From NCBI RefSeq assembly GCF_001936625.1, contig NZ_MSDU01000003.1, positions 248,001 to 312,000 on the forward strand: 64,000 nucleotides of DNA, written 5' to 3'. Each line of letters opens with the position of its first letter. The first letter of the stretch is position 1. The position numbers and the translations under genes were made by a program. The notes under the pieces were generated by a model. That model was not told the DNA's origin. It saw only the letters and a list, made by a program, of their open reading frames with translations, and made no database searches. Origin of the DNA: Domibacillus antri. GTDB lineage: Bacteria; Bacillota; Bacilli; Bacillales; Domibacillaceae. Shown here piece by piece: positions 51,559-61,086 of the stretch.

Positions 51559-51790
51559 AAACCTCCCAAAACTCCCATGTGTTTTTCTCTCTCTTTTTCT
51601 ATTAATTTCATTGTAACAAAACAAAACAATGATTAGTTTTACGTTTCCATTACAATGAAGTGTCTTCATCCGACATAATTCTTTACAATACAGGTCCAAA
51701 TTGTCGCTAATCTGCTATATTCCATCCTTTTTATATTAAATTGTTGAAACAAAATTGAAATATTACTAAATATTCAATCAATTAAGCGCA

Positions 51791-51826
51791 AAAAAAGCAG
51801 CACAGGAATGACCCGTGCCGCTTTTT
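51791..51826 (-). terminator. Terminator of the SLH-subtilase gene
   Basis: AAGCGGCACGGG / CCTGTGCTGCTT stem flanked by A7 and T7, directly after the stop codon. Confidence 0.85.
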
Positions 51827-53773
51827 TTATCGCATATCAGGATTCATCGTTAAGGATAAAAATTTCGCAAATTCAGCGCGTGTTATTTTCATCCCCGGTC
51901 TGAAGGTGTTATCCGCAAAACCAGTGACAATTCCGGCATTTATCATCCCATTAATGTACTGATAACCGGTCACATTCGCGCTGAGATCTTTCATCGTTGA
52001 TACTGTGCTTGTTTTAATCTTATACGCTTTGGCAATTAAGATCGCCATTTCAGCCCGCGACACCTCGTCATATGGACGAAACGTTTTGTCTGAAAACCCG
52101 GTTATGATCTTATTTTGCGCCAGCTGTTCAATGTAACCTGATGCCAGCACCTGGTCAGTCACATCGGTAAAACGGGTCTTCCGGACAGCGCCGTCATAAC
52201 CGAGCGCTTTTCCGATCAGAATCGCTGCTTCTCCGCGTGTAATTTTGCTAGTCGGACGAATCGCATTGTTTTGGTAGCCCTGCAGGATTTTTTCATGGTG
52301 CAAGTAAATAACAAACCGGTTATACCATATGGAAGTGCTAATATCCGAAAGCGCTGGACCTGTATTGGAAATTTTCAGCATTGCTGCCGGAATGTCCGCT
52401 TTCACTCCGTTTTCAACCGGGTAAAAATGATAGGACAGCGCCCCTTTTGACGCATAGTCGACAAATTGATCCGCAGCCGCATTTTTCTTCACAAGCGACG
52501 TGCCCCGATACACATGGTACTTTCCAAAACGGGAAGCGAGCATCGACGTATCGATTGTGATTTTCCCTTTTCCATCCATTGTGTACGGAAGTTTTACCTC
52601 ACCTTCAACGGGATACAGATCCGCCTGAACAAGTCCATACCCAAAGTATGCATCACGGCCTGCCGCTCCTAAATCAAGTGCATTCCGCTGAAGCAGTTTT
52701 CGGATTTGCACGTTTGTCATTTCTGGATACTTTTCCATATACAGGGCCGCCATCCCTGTGACGTAAGGCGCCGCCATCGATGTACCGGTTAAGTGATAAT
52801 ATCCGGATGATTGAATAGACGTTGGATAAGTGCTGTAAATGTTTACACCTGGCGCCGCGAGCTCCACTTCTTTTCCGATGGATGAACCCGGGTCCATCTT
52901 TTTGGAGGAATCTATGGAAGAAACCGCAATGACACTTTCGTATTTTGCCGGATATTGAACAGTTGATGAACCGCTTTTTGCCGGTTCGCCTATATTACCG
53001 GCAGCCGCAATGATCAAAATACCTGAATCATACGCTTGCTGGAGCATCTTCTGCAGCGCGCTGTCCTGATCAGGTGTTGTAATACTTATGTTTAAAATGT
53101 CCAGCTTCTGTTTAATTCCGTAATCAATCCCTTTCAGCATCGTGCTCGTCGTACCGAAGCCGTTGCTATCAAGGACTTTAATGGAATATAGACTCGCATT
53201 CGGCGCAATCCCCACCGTGCCGATCGTATTGTTATTCGCCGCAATAATACCCGCGACATGTGTGCCGTGGCCGTAGTCATCATTGAATGTATTTGCGCAG
53301 GCTTGTGCATCAATGACATCCATTAAACAAATGCCGCCTGCCGTTCTGCCGGCTAGATCAGGGTGTTTTGTGTCAATTCCCGAATCAAGAATGCCGATCT
53401 TGATGCCCTTTCCGGTTAATGTGGATGGAAGCCTCTTTTCCGCACCGACCAGTTTATACCCGTACGGAACTGTCTGAGCCGATGACTTTACCGGCATGTC
53501 GAATTCAATCGATTCGACGTCCTTCGCCATGGACAGTGCTTTCTTTTGCGTCTCAGTCACGGTAATCGTCGCAGCCGGAATCGCTTCATATACATAGTCG
53601 ATTGATTCCGAATATTGCTCAAGCAATTCATTGTTCACTTTTTCATCAAATAAAATGACCGCCTGTCTGACATCCGCTGAGTTTGCCAATGAGAAATCAG
53701 GGGTATAGATGAAGAAGAAAAGGGCGGCGAAAAGCAGCGCAAGTAAATGTTTGTGAGTACCCAGATCAATCAC
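51827..53773 (-). CDS. SLH-anchored subtilisin-like serine protease (S8)
   Basis: About 648 residues with GTG at 53773 as start (GGAAG 6 nt upstream; the N-terminal extension to 53830 lacks a ribosome binding site). Signal peptide about 1-30; I9-like propeptide; catalytic domain with IGILDSGIDT (Asp, about 128), DYGHGTHVAG (His, about 170), AAAGNIG (Asn) and TGTSMAAPYVTG (Ser, about 330); a short beta domain; then three SLH domains (about 470-648) with ITRGEAAILIG, VSRAEMAILIA and ITRAEFAKFL. It could process surface proteins on the wall. Confidence 0.92.
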   Translation of the reverse strand: MIDLGTHKHLLALLFAALFFFIYTPDFSLANSADVRQAVILFDEKVNNELLEQYSESIDYVYEAIPAATITVTETQKKALSMAKDVESIEFDMPVKSSAQTVPYGYKLVGAEKRLPSTLTGKGIKIGILDSGIDTKHPDLAGRTAGGICLMDVIDAQACANTFNDDYGHGTHVAGIIAANNNTIGTVGIAPNASLYSIKVLDSNGFGTTSTMLKGIDYGIKQKLDILNISITTPDQDSALQKMLQQAYDSGILIIAAAGNIGEPAKSGSSTVQYPAKYESVIAVSSIDSSKKMDPGSSIGKEVELAAPGVNIYSTYPTSIQSSGYYHLTGTSMAAPYVTGMAALYMEKYPEMTNVQIRKLLQRNALDLGAAGRDAYFGYGLVQADLYPVEGEVKLPYTMDGKGKITIDTSMLASRFGKYHVYRGTSLVKKNAAADQFVDYASKGALSYHFYPVENGVKADIPAAMLKISNTGPALSDISTSIWYNRFVIYLHHEKILQGYQNNAIRPTSKITRGEAAILIGKALGYDGAVRKTRFTDVTDQVLASGYIEQLAQNKIITGFSDKTFRPYDEVSRAEMAILIAKAYKIKTSTVSTMKDLSANVTGYQYINGMINAGIVTGFADNTFRPGMKITRAEFAKFLSLTMNPDMR

Positions 53774-53798
53774 CTCGTTCTTCCAAAATATAAAAATA

Positions 53799-53828
53799 AA
53801 GAGAGGCCCTTTTGGGGGTCCCCTCTTC
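53799..53828 (-). terminator. Probable terminator of the SLH-amidase gene
   Basis: AGAGGGGACCC...GGGCCTCTCT hairpin followed by TTATTTTT on the minus strand, about 40 bases past the amidase stop and overlapping the leader of the subtilase gene. Confidence 0.6.
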
Positions 53829-53869
53829 ATTGTACCGTTTATAACCTTAATATTCTATTTATTATTTTC

Positions 53870-55300
53870 CTATTTTGGTACGTTATAAAGTGAATCGACA
53901 TCGTAGCCTTTCGCTTTATAATAGTCCAAAATACCATAATAAATCGCTTTGGAAGCAGAAGTTAACCAATAATCAGATTTGAGCTTGTCATTGTCGCTTT
54001 TGTTCGTGATAAAGCCAAGTTCAGCCAGTGCAGCCGGCATATTATTTTCCCGAAGAACAGCAAAATTCCCAGTTTTCACGCCGCGATTTCTCAAATTCCA
54101 TGCTGCAATCATGCGATTTTGAATTTTCGTTGCGAGCAGCCTGCTGTCCGCTGTATATGGATTTGTGGCTGCTGAATAATAAAATGTTTCCGTACCGGTT
54201 GCACTTGCACTCGCCGCATTTGCATGAATGCTGACAAATACATCGCCGCCGTTTCTAACAGCAAAAGCCGGCCGCGCGCTTAACGAGACAAATGTATCCG
54301 TTGAACGCGTCATTTTTACGTTAAAAGGCGTTTGCTTCAATAGATTGTTTACTTTCAGTCCTGTTGTAAGCACAACATCTTTTTCTCTCAGACCGAAACT
54401 GATTGCGCCCGGATCGCTGCCGCCGTGTCCAGGGTCAATGATAATCGTCTGCCCGGAAAGACGTGAATCTGCACTTTCTGTTACAGGTGGCGTTGCAGCC
54501 GGTTTTGCCGCTGTTGTGCGCAAATAAGCTGTGCTGACAAAACCAACGGTCGCACCTGATTTTACATAGGTCCATTTGCCGACTGAATGAGCGCCGGATA
54601 CTTGCTGATTTTCCGACAATTTGCCAATTGAAGGGTAGGCTGTCGAAGGACCGGAACGAATATTTAAGTTTGGTGCATTGGACCATAATGATTTTGTAAA
54701 GCTGACTGAATCTTTTGTACGGAATTCCGGATTAATGGCGCGCGCTAAAAACACAGCGAAATCCGCACGTTTAATCAGGTTACCTGAGCCAAATGACCCA
54801 TTCCCCATCCCATCCGCGACTCCGCGGTCCATTAACGCCTTCGCTGCCCCGGAAGCAGTTCCTCCGTATGAATATTTAAATGCATTGGCAATCATAATCG
54901 CCATTTCACCGCGTGTAATCGCTTTGTTTGGATAAAAATTCCCCGCGCTTACACCCGATAAATACCCTAGAATAATGTTATGATCGACGCCAGATTGTAT
55001 ATAACCCGCAACTGAAGAGCTTCGGTCCACGTCTCTGAAAACCGTTTTTCTTGGCGTGCCATTCAGTTGAAGGGCGCGTCCAAGAAAGATAGCCGCTTCC
55101 GCTCTTGTAATCGTCCGATTCGAGTTGAATATTGCGGCAGATGAGCCTTTCGCAATATTGCCATCGGATAGAAACGTTACTTCCTCCAGCGCACGTGCAG
55201 GTACATCAGTAAAACCCGCCGCCTGAGCAGGTGAAGTCACATTGAACAGAGGAAATATTACAAGTAACGCAAGCAAACTGTAAAACACTTTTCTCTTCAC
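53870..55300 (-). CDS. SLH-anchored N-acetylmuramoyl-L-alanine amidase (Amidase_3) with SH3b domain
   Basis: 476 residues from the GTG 8 nt after AAAGGAG. Signal peptide 1-27; three SLH domains (about 28-195) with ITRAEAAIFLG, ITRGEMAIMIA and IKRADFAVFL; SH3b (about 205-270, NLNIRSGPSTAYPS); Amidase_3 (about 290-465) with zinc ligands in IIIDPGHGGSDPG (His), LREKDVVL (Glu), VSIHANA (His) and the catalytic Glu in ALAELGF. It cleaves the bond between MurNAc and L-Ala. Confidence 0.93.
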   Translation of the reverse strand: MKRKVFYSLLALLVIFPLFNVTSPAQAAGFTDVPARALEEVTFLSDGNIAKGSSAAIFNSNRTITRAEAAIFLGRALQLNGTPRKTVFRDVDRSSSVAGYIQSGVDHNIILGYLSGVSAGNFYPNKAITRGEMAIMIANAFKYSYGGTASGAAKALMDRGVADGMGNGSFGSGNLIKRADFAVFLARAINPEFRTKDSVSFTKSLWSNAPNLNIRSGPSTAYPSIGKLSENQQVSGAHSVGKWTYVKSGATVGFVSTAYLRTTAAKPAATPPVTESADSRLSGQTIIIDPGHGGSDPGAISFGLREKDVVLTTGLKVNNLLKQTPFNVKMTRSTDTFVSLSARPAFAVRNGGDVFVSIHANAASASATGTETFYYSAATNPYTADSRLLATKIQNRMIAAWNLRNRGVKTGNFAVLRENNMPAALAELGFITNKSDNDKLKSDYWLTSASKAIYYGILDYYKAKGYDVDSLYNVPK

Positions 55301-55480
55301 AACTTTGTCTCCTTTCTTAAAATTTACCACTTAAGTCTAGCATAGAAAGATGAAACTAAACACCGTTCTTTTTTAACATTTATCGAAATAACCGCTATTT
55401 TGATAGATTTTCCCTAAAAATGTAATATATCTGTAACATGTGTCACTTGAACGAAACAAAGGAACGTTTGTTCTTTTTTG

Positions 55481-55510
55481 TTGCGTATTCGGGTCTGTTT
55501 CATGCTATAA
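55481..55510 (+). promoter_or_regulatory. Promoter of the SNF2 helicase operon
   Basis: An extended -10 TGCTATAAT (hexamer 55505-55510) with TTGCGT 19 bp upstream. The spacing is long, but the extended -10 compensates. Start of translation is 39 bases downstream. Confidence 0.6.
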
Positions 55511-55548
55511 TGAAGAAATCTTACAGAACCGAAAGGGTGCCATCTACT

Positions 55549-56850
55549 TTGACGAAGGCGAAAACGCTGCTTCCAGATCAATCTTCTTTTCATCGGGCGG
55601 ATCTTTTTTCCATTCCCGGTGTCATGCGTGCATCTGATTTACACCCTGTTCGGGGAATCGGGAATTCTCCTGAACAATGGAAAGAAACCATTACCTCCGC
55701 TGTTTACAGCCGGATCACCATCGAAAAAATGGAAGAACATCCATACAATACAGACTACGCCGCAAAAGATGTATATCAAAAATTATTGAAAAAAGCGCCG
55801 GCTGATCGGGAATGGGCCGTTTTATTTCGTATGTTCGCCGCTTTTTATACGTTTTCCGCCCTGGCTGAGCGTTTTGACGAAACGAAATTGACGCCTGACA
55901 CAGCGGAGCGTGCCGGATATGATATCCTTTTTTATTTGGCCGATGAAGTATTTGATGCTGTGAAGATGACGGGCGGGGCGATTCCGTTCGCCTTTGAGCC
56001 CTACATTGATCTGTTAAAAGGCGATACCGGACGGCTTTTATCTTTTCCGTTTGAACTTTTTCCGGCGGCACGGCTTGATTTATACCGCCTTCTCTGGGAT
56101 TCCCTTTTCACGAAAATGGATTGGCGGCGCGCTGAGCTGCAAAGAACCGCTCCCGGCACCGGAAGCAGTACCGTGCAGACGGCGGCGCATATGCATCAGC
56201 TCTATTTGCTTGGCGAGATGGATAAATTTGTAGAAACGGCGGCTGCCGGACCGATCGATGTCTTTTTATACTTCCTTCATTGGCTCCAGGATGCGAGGCG
56301 GTCGGATCGATTTATTCCAGTACTGAGGGCCGCTGCATCTCTCGCCGGTGAGGGTATTTTACTCATCCAGGATGACTACAGCAGACGGTTATTTGTGCGT
56401 CAGCTCATCCGGCTTATGGATGAAGACGATCTGGCTGGCCGTGCTCCTGCGCTCGTAAAAGAGTTTTATACCGCTCTCTTGCCGTTCAGCTATGTATCGC
56501 TCAGCTATTTTTTAATCGGACGGGGCGATTATGCTGAATGGGTCGATTTGCAGCTGCTCATGGATGCCGAACTTCCAGACCTTGACCAAGCCGGATTGAA
56601 AACAGCGATCAAAGAAGCTCCGGAAGAGACATTGCCGCTTCTTCACCACGGCATCTCAGTCCTTATTGCCGGGCGAAACCGGAATGCTTATCGTCAAGCT
56701 GTGAAATTCATCAAACGCATGCGGACAATGTATAAAAAATTAAAACGGACCGATGAATTTGAACGGTGGCTGAACTGGCTGGCGGACGATACGAAACGGC
56801 TGCGGGCGTTTCAGGAAGAATGCAAAAAAGGCGGACTTTTACATGATTAA
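55549..56850 (+). CDS. Uncharacterised protein coupled to SNF2 helicase (YwqB position)
   Basis: 433 residues from the TTG 9 nt after GAAAGGGTG. Mostly helical and cytoplasmic. It occupies the place of the SWIM zinc-finger protein YwqB next to YwqA in B. subtilis, but I see no intact CxCx...CxH motif; only one Cys is present near the C-terminus (EECKKGG). It may therefore be a diverged or SWIM-lacking version. It overlaps the helicase start by 8 bases. Confidence 0.75.
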   Translation: MTKAKTLLPDQSSFHRADLFSIPGVMRASDLHPVRGIGNSPEQWKETITSAVYSRITIEKMEEHPYNTDYAAKDVYQKLLKKAPADREWAVLFRMFAAFYTFSALAERFDETKLTPDTAERAGYDILFYLADEVFDAVKMTGGAIPFAFEPYIDLLKGDTGRLLSFPFELFPAARLDLYRLLWDSLFTKMDWRRAELQRTAPGTGSSTVQTAAHMHQLYLLGEMDKFVETAAAGPIDVFLYFLHWLQDARRSDRFIPVLRAAASLAGEGILLIQDDYSRRLFVRQLIRLMDEDDLAGRAPALVKEFYTALLPFSYVSLSYFLIGRGDYAEWVDLQLLMDAELPDLDQAGLKTAIKEAPEETLPLLHHGISVLIAGRNRNAYRQAVKFIKRMRTMYKKLKRTDEFERWLNWLADDTKRLRAFQEECKKGGLLHD

Positions 56851-59572
56851 ACATGGAACGATTCATCTTGTGACACACTACGAAAACGGGTCTTTTTATT
56901 TGCGGGCAATGGATTCGGGCGGACAATGGCTGCCTCCTGAATCCTGGACCCGTCTTTTATTTGCCGGCCACCGGGAAAGCTTCTACGGAACAAATTTGAC
57001 GTACGGACAGCTCGACGGAGAAAAAGCCGTTAAATTAACTCCATTTGACTGGGTATCATTGTTTAAGGCGGAACATTTTAACCGTTTTGCCCGGTTTGAA
57101 TGGGATGAAGCCGGCCATTTCAGCTTAGCGTGTGCCCCTGTTTTATATGAAGCGGTATTTGAAGCGATGCCGGCGTTTACAGATGAAGGTATTACTTGGC
57201 CTGTGCCGGAAGATGTTCACGATGAGTTTGCGGACTCATTCTGGGAAGAAACGATTTTTAACGAAAGCCGCCGCACGTTTGTGGAACGTGTCTTCCCGCT
57301 AATTGCGGCACACGCCCATCCCGGCATCACGGCCATTGCGGAATCATTTAACGGTCAATTGACTGCGGATGAGCTGAATCGTTATTTTGATCCTGTACGG
57401 CTCCGCTCTTATCTCGCCGGTGATGAACCCGCAGTGTATGAACCCGGCCTGCGTTTATCAGAACCGCATGCGGATGATGAAGGGTGGCATTTAGAAGCGG
57501 TATTAATCCGGAACAAACCATCTGAAAAAGTATATTCTTTTCATAAGAAATGGCCAAAGTCGGCAGAGCCCTATAAATTAACCGCAAATGAAGAAATACA
57601 GCGCTGGCTCCGCCTTTTTCCTGAACTAAATGAAAATGGCGCTTTAAAGGAGTCGCTATCTGAAGCGGAAGCCATTGGTTTTTTAACCGGCAGCGGTGAA
57701 AAATTAACCGCGCTCGGCATTCCCGTACTGCTTCCGCCATGGTGGGAATCTGTGCGGTCGGCTGCCGTATCTGTGGCAGCCGATGTACGCGATACGAATA
57801 AACAGTCCTTTGTCGGAATGAATGCCATTTTAGAATTTGATTTTAAAGTCGCCCTCGGCGGCATAGAAATGAGCGAAGAAGAATTTATGCAGCTCGCAAG
57901 CAGCGAGCGGCGTCTCATTAAATCGAATGGCCGCTGGGTGCATCTCGATCCGGCTGCCATCGGCAAAATAAAAGCGTTAATGGAGAAAGCAAAGCAAGAC
58001 GGGGTGACTGTCGTCGATGTATTGAATCAGGAGTTTACCGATACAGAGGATGCGGCCCGGGTTCACATACGTTTAAACCGGTCGCTGCAGACGATGATTG
58101 AACGTCTGAAAAGCGCATCCGACATTCCCCTTCTGCCGGCTCCGGAGGCCCTTCAAGGCGAGCTGCGTCCGTACCAGCAAGCCGGCATGAGCTGGCTGTT
58201 ATTTTTGCGGGAATGCGGTTTTGGAGCCTGCCTCGCCGATGACATGGGACTCGGTAAAACGGTTCAGCTCATTTCTTATTTGCTTCACGTTGAAAAAAAC
58301 GAACAGCCGGAAGCACCTGCGTTGATTATCTGTCCGACGTCCGTACTCGGCAACTGGCAGCGTGAACTGGCCGCATTTGCCCCGGATTTGTCCGTTATGC
58401 TTTATTACGGGAAAGACCGTCCGCGCGGAGAAGCATTTTTAAAAGAAATATCAGAAGTCGATGTTGTATTGACGACATACGGGCTTGTCCATTCTGATTT
58501 TGAAACGCTTGAACAGGTCGTATGGAGTACAGCGGCACTGGATGAAGCGCAAAATATTAAAAATGCCGGGACGAAGCAGTCACGGGCTGTCCGGAAGTTA
58601 AACAGCCTTCATCCCATTGCCTTGACCGGAACACCGATGGAAAACCGGCTGTCTGAACTGTGGACTATTTTTGATTTCATAAACCGGGGCTGGCTCGGTT
58701 CACTCGCTCAATTTCAAAAATCGTATATGGTGCCGATTGAAAAGGATCATGATGCCGATCGCGTAGCGGCTTTGCAGGCAAAAATACGGCCCTTTTTATT
58801 GCGCCGGACGAAAAACGATCCGGAGGCGGCGCTCGGTCTTCCTGACAAAGTCGAGCAAAAAGAATACTGTCCGCTTTCGAAAGAACAGGCGGCGCTGTAT
58901 GAACGGACGGTCCGCGATACGATGGAACAGATCGGCCAGCTGTCCGCCTTTGAACGGTGCGGTCTCATCCTGCGTCTTTTAAATGAATTGAAACAACTGT
59001 GCAGCCATCCTGCTCTTTTCTTAAAGGAAGAACGGCCGGACAATATACGCGTCCGTTCTGCCAAAATGGAAAAGTTAATGGAGCTTGCGGCCAATATTTA
59101 TGGACGGGGAGAAGCATGTTTAATTTTTACACAATACATTGGTATGGGGGAGATGATTCAGCGTGAAATGGCGGATGAATTTGGGCTTGACGTTCCGTTT
59201 TTAAACGGCTCCACACCAAAGCAGGAACGAGACAAGCTCGTGGAGCGTTTTCAACACGGTGAATTTCCTTTTTTCCTGTTATCGCTTAAAGCAGGCGGGA
59301 CCGGGCTGAATTTAACAGCGGCCAATCACGTCATCCATTATGACCGATGGTGGAATCCCGCGGTCGAAAACCAGGCCACAGACCGGGCATACCGGATTGG
59401 ACAGAGCCGATTTGTGCACGTTCACAAATTCATTACAACCGGTACAATTGAAGAGAAAATTGATGCGATGATTGAATCCAAACAGGCAGCAAGCAGTGAA
59501 ATTATTCAAAGCGGGGCTTTTATCGCTGATCTTGATAATCAGGCACTCAGTGAACTGTTTAAACTGGATTGA
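56843..59572 (+). CDS. ywqA: SNF2-family DNA helicase/translocase (YwqA-like)
   Basis: 909 residues. The N-terminal half (1-430) is the SNF2-associated region found in bacterial HepA/YwqA-type proteins. ATPase motifs: LADDMGLGKTVQ (Walker A, about 470), LDEAQNIKNAG (DEAQ box), ALTGTPMENRLSELW, then the C-terminal lobe with LLSLKAGGTGLNL and DRAYRIGQ. The protein would translocate on dsDNA and remodel protein-DNA complexes. It is coupled to the upstream gene; ssbB-like gene lies convergently downstream, as I recall for B. subtilis. Confidence 0.93.
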   Translation: MIKHGTIHLVTHYENGSFYLRAMDSGGQWLPPESWTRLLFAGHRESFYGTNLTYGQLDGEKAVKLTPFDWVSLFKAEHFNRFARFEWDEAGHFSLACAPVLYEAVFEAMPAFTDEGITWPVPEDVHDEFADSFWEETIFNESRRTFVERVFPLIAAHAHPGITAIAESFNGQLTADELNRYFDPVRLRSYLAGDEPAVYEPGLRLSEPHADDEGWHLEAVLIRNKPSEKVYSFHKKWPKSAEPYKLTANEEIQRWLRLFPELNENGALKESLSEAEAIGFLTGSGEKLTALGIPVLLPPWWESVRSAAVSVAADVRDTNKQSFVGMNAILEFDFKVALGGIEMSEEEFMQLASSERRLIKSNGRWVHLDPAAIGKIKALMEKAKQDGVTVVDVLNQEFTDTEDAARVHIRLNRSLQTMIERLKSASDIPLLPAPEALQGELRPYQQAGMSWLLFLRECGFGACLADDMGLGKTVQLISYLLHVEKNEQPEAPALIICPTSVLGNWQRELAAFAPDLSVMLYYGKDRPRGEAFLKEISEVDVVLTTYGLVHSDFETLEQVVWSTAALDEAQNIKNAGTKQSRAVRKLNSLHPIALTGTPMENRLSELWTIFDFINRGWLGSLAQFQKSYMVPIEKDHDADRVAALQAKIRPFLLRRTKNDPEAALGLPDKVEQKEYCPLSKEQAALYERTVRDTMEQIGQLSAFERCGLILRLLNELKQLCSHPALFLKEERPDNIRVRSAKMEKLMELAANIYGRGEACLIFTQYIGMGEMIQREMADEFGLDVPFLNGSTPKQERDKLVERFQHGEFPFFLLSLKAGGTGLNLTAANHVIHYDRWWNPAVENQATDRAYRIGQSRFVHVHKFITTGTIEEKIDAMIESKQAASSEIIQSGAFIADLDNQALSELFKLD

Positions 59573-59576
59573 CAAA

Positions 59577-59620
59577 AAAAGCTCCGTCTGAATGTAAGGG
59601 GTACATCAGACGGAGCGGGG
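59577..59620. terminator. Shared terminator between ywqA-like and ssb genes
   Basis: GCTCCGTCTGA/TCAGACGGAGC stem with T7 following on the minus strand; it ends the ssb-side transcript and probably blocks ywqA readthrough as well. Confidence 0.85.
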
Positions 59621-59655
59621 GCTGGCGCCATTTCGCAGGGCAAGAGGCTTCTCAT

Positions 59656-59685
59656 ACAGTAACCAGCTGCCCGGCCGGTTACTGT
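59656..59685. repeat. 9-bp inverted repeat overlapping a stop codon
   Basis: ACAGTAACC and GGTTACTGT separated by 12 bases. The right arm includes the stop codon of the 41-residue gene. It could be a second terminator stem (no T-run) or a protein site. Confidence 0.5.
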
Positions 59686-59804
59686 GGCTGCTTTTGCTGC
59701 TCCTCCAACTTTTCAATTCTTGCTTTGAGCTGATGAATGAGAGCGGTTGTTTTTCCAAGCTGAAAAATCATATCTTCAAGGACACGTTCGACCCGTTCAC
59801 TCAT
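59679..59804 (-). CDS. 41-residue coiled-coil protein behind ssb
   Basis: Encodes SERVERVLEDMIFQLGKTTA followed by a heptad-like Gln/Glu/Lys-rich end. AAAGGAG stands 8 nt before the ATG and only 17 bp follow the ssb stop, so it is the second gene of the ssb transcript. No family name is known to me. The strong ribosome binding site and codon pattern support a real gene. Confidence 0.7.
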   Translation of the reverse strand: MSERVERVLEDMIFQLGKTTALIHQLKARIEKLEEQQKQPQ

Positions 59805-59821
59805 CAAGACAACTCCTTTTC

Positions 59822-60199
59822 TCAAATAAGCGGGACAGTCTCAATCATTTCCGCCGGTTCTTTTACGTCCGGCTGTTTTTTTCCCAAAAAGCGTACGGTA
59901 TGAACAAGCACTTCAGTGACATACACTGTTTTACCGCTGTTATCCTTGTAATTTCTTGTCTGAATCGTGCCAAGTACGGCGATCAGTGAGCCTTTCTCGC
60001 AATATTTCGCGGTGTTTTCAGCGATTCGGTTCCAGATCGTGCAGTAAATAAAATCTGTATCTGTTTCTCCGTGAGCATTTCGGTATGGCCTGCTGACGGC
60101 GATGGTCGTTTGAATGAGCGGCCGTCCATCAGCTGTGTGTTTCAGTTCCGGATTCTTCGTCAGTCTGCCAACGAGCGTCACTTGATTAATCAGCTTCAT
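59822..60199 (-). CDS. ssbB: Single-stranded DNA-binding protein, SsbB (competence) type
   Basis: 125 residues with an OB fold: NQVTLVGRLTKNPELKHTAD, TDFIYCTIWNRIAENTAKYC, GSLIAVLGTIQTRNYKD, YVTEVLVHTVRFL. The acidic C-terminal tip (DDDIPF) of SsbA is absent and the protein is short, as in B. subtilis SsbB, which protects incoming ssDNA during transformation. The ATG at 60199 follows GGAGGG without a gap; a CTG two codons later (60193) would have ideal spacing and gives the family-typical start MINQV, so initiation there is possible. Its genomic place next to ywqA agrees with ssbB. Confidence 0.9.
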   Translation of the reverse strand: MKLINQVTLVGRLTKNPELKHTADGRPLIQTTIAVSRPYRNAHGETDTDFIYCTIWNRIAENTAKYCEKGSLIAVLGTIQTRNYKDNSGKTVYVTEVLVHTVRFLGKKQPDVKEPAEMIETVPLI

Positions 60200-60435
60200 C
60201 CCTCCTTTCGTCTTGCTGTTTTTATCATAAAAAAGGGCGTTCAAAAGGGCAAACAGCGGTTTTTCAACTTTCCCCCATTCATCACACTGTTTTCTTTATC
60301 GAAAAAAATCGAAATAAATCTACTGTTGTCGAACTTTCTCAAGAAACCTCCTGGTCATTGTGAAAAAAGCGATAAATTGCAGTTTTATGTTACACTGTTC
60401 GTATAAAACGCTTCCAAGAAGGGAGAATCGTTGAT

Positions 60436-60858
60436 ATGAAAACATTCAAGGTCGCTGAAATTTTTTTAAAAAAAGAGGGGAATTCACAAATAATTCCGTT
60501 TCGGGACGGTCTGGTGATTAACCGGGAAGATGAAAAAAAGACCTGGCTGATTGAATTATTTCTGGATGAAACAGAAGAAACGATGATCCGCCGCTTTGAA
60601 CATGAAACGGATTTAACCGCTCATATCGCTATCACTCACCGAGGGAATGATCCGGCCATTTTTTCCGTTTCAATCCGCATGATTCAAAAGCTTGATCACG
60701 GCATCAGCGTGCTGTTTGATGCGCAGCTCCGCCAGATGCGAAATGAGTATGCAAAGCTGCTGCTGGAATCACTTATAAAACAGGGTCTGGAAGGAGAAGA
60801 ACTGCTGCGCGCGTTTACGGACGTCATCCGAAAACGTCCAAACGTACCGGAAAAATGA
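60436..60858 (+). CDS. ywpF: YwpF-like family protein
   Basis: 140 residues, KTFKVAEIFLKKEGNSQIIP at the N-terminus and a helical end (MRNEYAKLLLESLIKQGLEG). Size, start and neighbourhood (ssbB, fabZ) match YwpF of B. subtilis, a protein of unknown function. AAGGGAG lies 10 nt before the ATG. Cytoplasmic, monocistronic. Confidence 0.75.
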   Translation: MKTFKVAEIFLKKEGNSQIIPFRDGLVINREDEKKTWLIELFLDETEETMIRRFEHETDLTAHIAITHRGNDPAIFSVSIRMIQKLDHGISVLFDAQLRQMRNEYAKLLLESLIKQGLEGEELLRAFTDVIRKRPNVPEK

Positions 60859-60862
60859 AAAG

Positions 60863-60890
60863 AAGCGCTTCCCTGTTGATCGGAAAGCGC
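60863..60890 (+). terminator. Weak terminator after ywpF-like gene
   Basis: GCGCTTCC/GGAAAGCGC stem with one bulge, followed by CTGTCTTT. Little U-run. Confidence 0.45.
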
Positions 60891-60900
60891 CTGTCTTTAA

Positions 60901-61086
60901 TCAATGAACCACCGTTGATTGCAGACCGTCATAGCCGGTTTGGATTGTATGCTGCAATAATCGAATAATATAGTGAATGTCCTGCTTTGTGTAGGAATGC
61001 GCCGGTAAATCTACATCATATACCTGATAGTACAGAAGTGAAGCCAGCGCAAGCTCCCGTTCATCAGCAGGGCTTAGCTGTTCGGC
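60901..61086 (-). other. Out-of-frame continuation of the downstream-truncated gene (possible frameshift product)
   Basis: After a run of nine A on the mRNA strand (61087-61095), the alternate frame stays open for 61 codons, reading AEQLSPADERELALASLLYY and ending LQSTVVH. It has no start codon with a ribosome binding site of its own, yet it reads like genuine protein. It would extend the preceding 136-residue product to about 193 residues by a one-base slip. Confidence 0.5.
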
